Assembly: GCA_021786915.1 (NCBI GenBank)
Contig: JAJYMP010000609.1
Location: forward strand, 1-5,892
Direction of reading: 5' to 3'
Length of the DNA stretch: 5,892 bases
Source of the DNA: Chloroflexota bacterium
GTDB taxonomy: Bacteria > Chloroflexota > Limnocylindria > Limnocylindrales > CSP1-4
Positions within the stretch are counted from its first letter, which is position 1, and each line of letters begins with the position of its first letter. A model generated the notes under the pieces. It did not search any database. It had not been told where the DNA came from and was given only the letters and a program-made list of their open reading frames with translations. Of this stretch, positions 5,666-5,892 are shown in pieces. The translations under genes and the position numbers were made by a program.

Positions 5666-5892
5666 CAGCCGGGTCCTCCGCCAGGCGCCGGGTGCCAGGG
5701 CGGGGGCGGCTCGCCCGCCGACGCGTCGCCGAAGACGTGGTCCAGGGCGCCGGCCGGCTCGGGGTCGGGGGCGGCCTCGGCGAAGGCCGTGGCGTCCTCC
5801 ACCGCGGCCGACACGTCGGCGGCGAGCGCGGCCTCGACCTCGTCGTCGAGCACGCCCGCCGCTCGGAGACGCGCCCGGAAGATCGGCAGCGG
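5665..5892 (-). CDS. 2-oxo acid dehydrogenase E1 component, alpha subunit (3' end only)
   Basis: Only the last 75 codons lie in the window; the gene continues past 5892. The visible part begins PLPIFRARLRAAGVLDDE, the characteristic stretch near the end of E1-alpha subunits. A helix follows, VEAALAADVSAAVEDATAFAE, then the common short motif LDHVFGD. The tail is Pro/Gly-rich (PPPPWHPAPGGGPG) and probably disordered; it is a little longer than usual for the family. Stop TGA (5667-5665) shares a base with the E1-beta start. The thiamine-diphosphate site is outside the window, so assignment rests on this tail and on the neighbouring E1-beta. Confidence 0.85.
   Translation of the reverse strand, partial: PLPIFRARLRAAGVLDDEVEAALAADVSAAVEDATAFAEAAPDPEPAGALDHVFGDASAGEPPPPWHPAPGGGPG
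5675..5679 (-). promoter_or_regulatory. Ribosome binding site of the E1-beta gene
   Basis: GGAGG on the minus strand lies inside the end of the E1-alpha gene, 9 bases before the E1-beta ATG. It supports that start and suggests efficient coupled translation of the two E1 subunits. Confidence 0.75.

Overview
The window is uniformly GC-rich with strong G/C bias at third codon positions. It carries a branched-chain-type 2-oxo acid dehydrogenase cluster of the kind found in high-GC Gram-positive bacteria. An actinobacterial source is the best guess, perhaps a deep lineage such as Thermoleophilia, but taxonomy is inferred from composition and protein style only.

All intact genes lie on the minus strand, so biological order runs from right to left. 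First is the 3' end of an E1-alpha subunit gene (5892-5665). Its stop overlaps the start of a complete E1-beta gene (5665-4682). After a 167-bp gap with a GC-rich hairpin comes a 251-residue protein joining an XRE-type helix-turn-helix to a PD-(D/E)XK-like nuclease core (4514-3759). A non-coding stretch of about 470 bp follows, containing a degenerate 84-bp tandem repeat and several short inverted repeats (3291-3758). Then come a complete lipoyl-bearing E2 acyltransferase gene (3290-1806) and, overlapping it by four bases, lipoyl synthase lipA (1809-823).

E1-alpha, E1-beta and E2 would form the decarboxylase and acyltransferase parts of one dehydrogenase complex. LipA inserts sulfur to make the lipoyl arm on E2, so E2 and LipA form a functional pair with coupled translation. 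No E3 (dihydrolipoamide dehydrogenase) or lipB is in the window.

The left end (1-822) has no intact gene. It holds a plus-strand, frameshifted remnant whose pieces in three reading frames read like the C-terminus of a trimethylamine methyltransferase (MttB)-family protein. Two short unidentified gene tails precede it. This looks like a graveyard of decayed genes converging on lipA.

The points most worth a second look are the nuclease gene and repeat block separating E1-beta from E2, the repeat family itself, and the decayed MttB-family gene.
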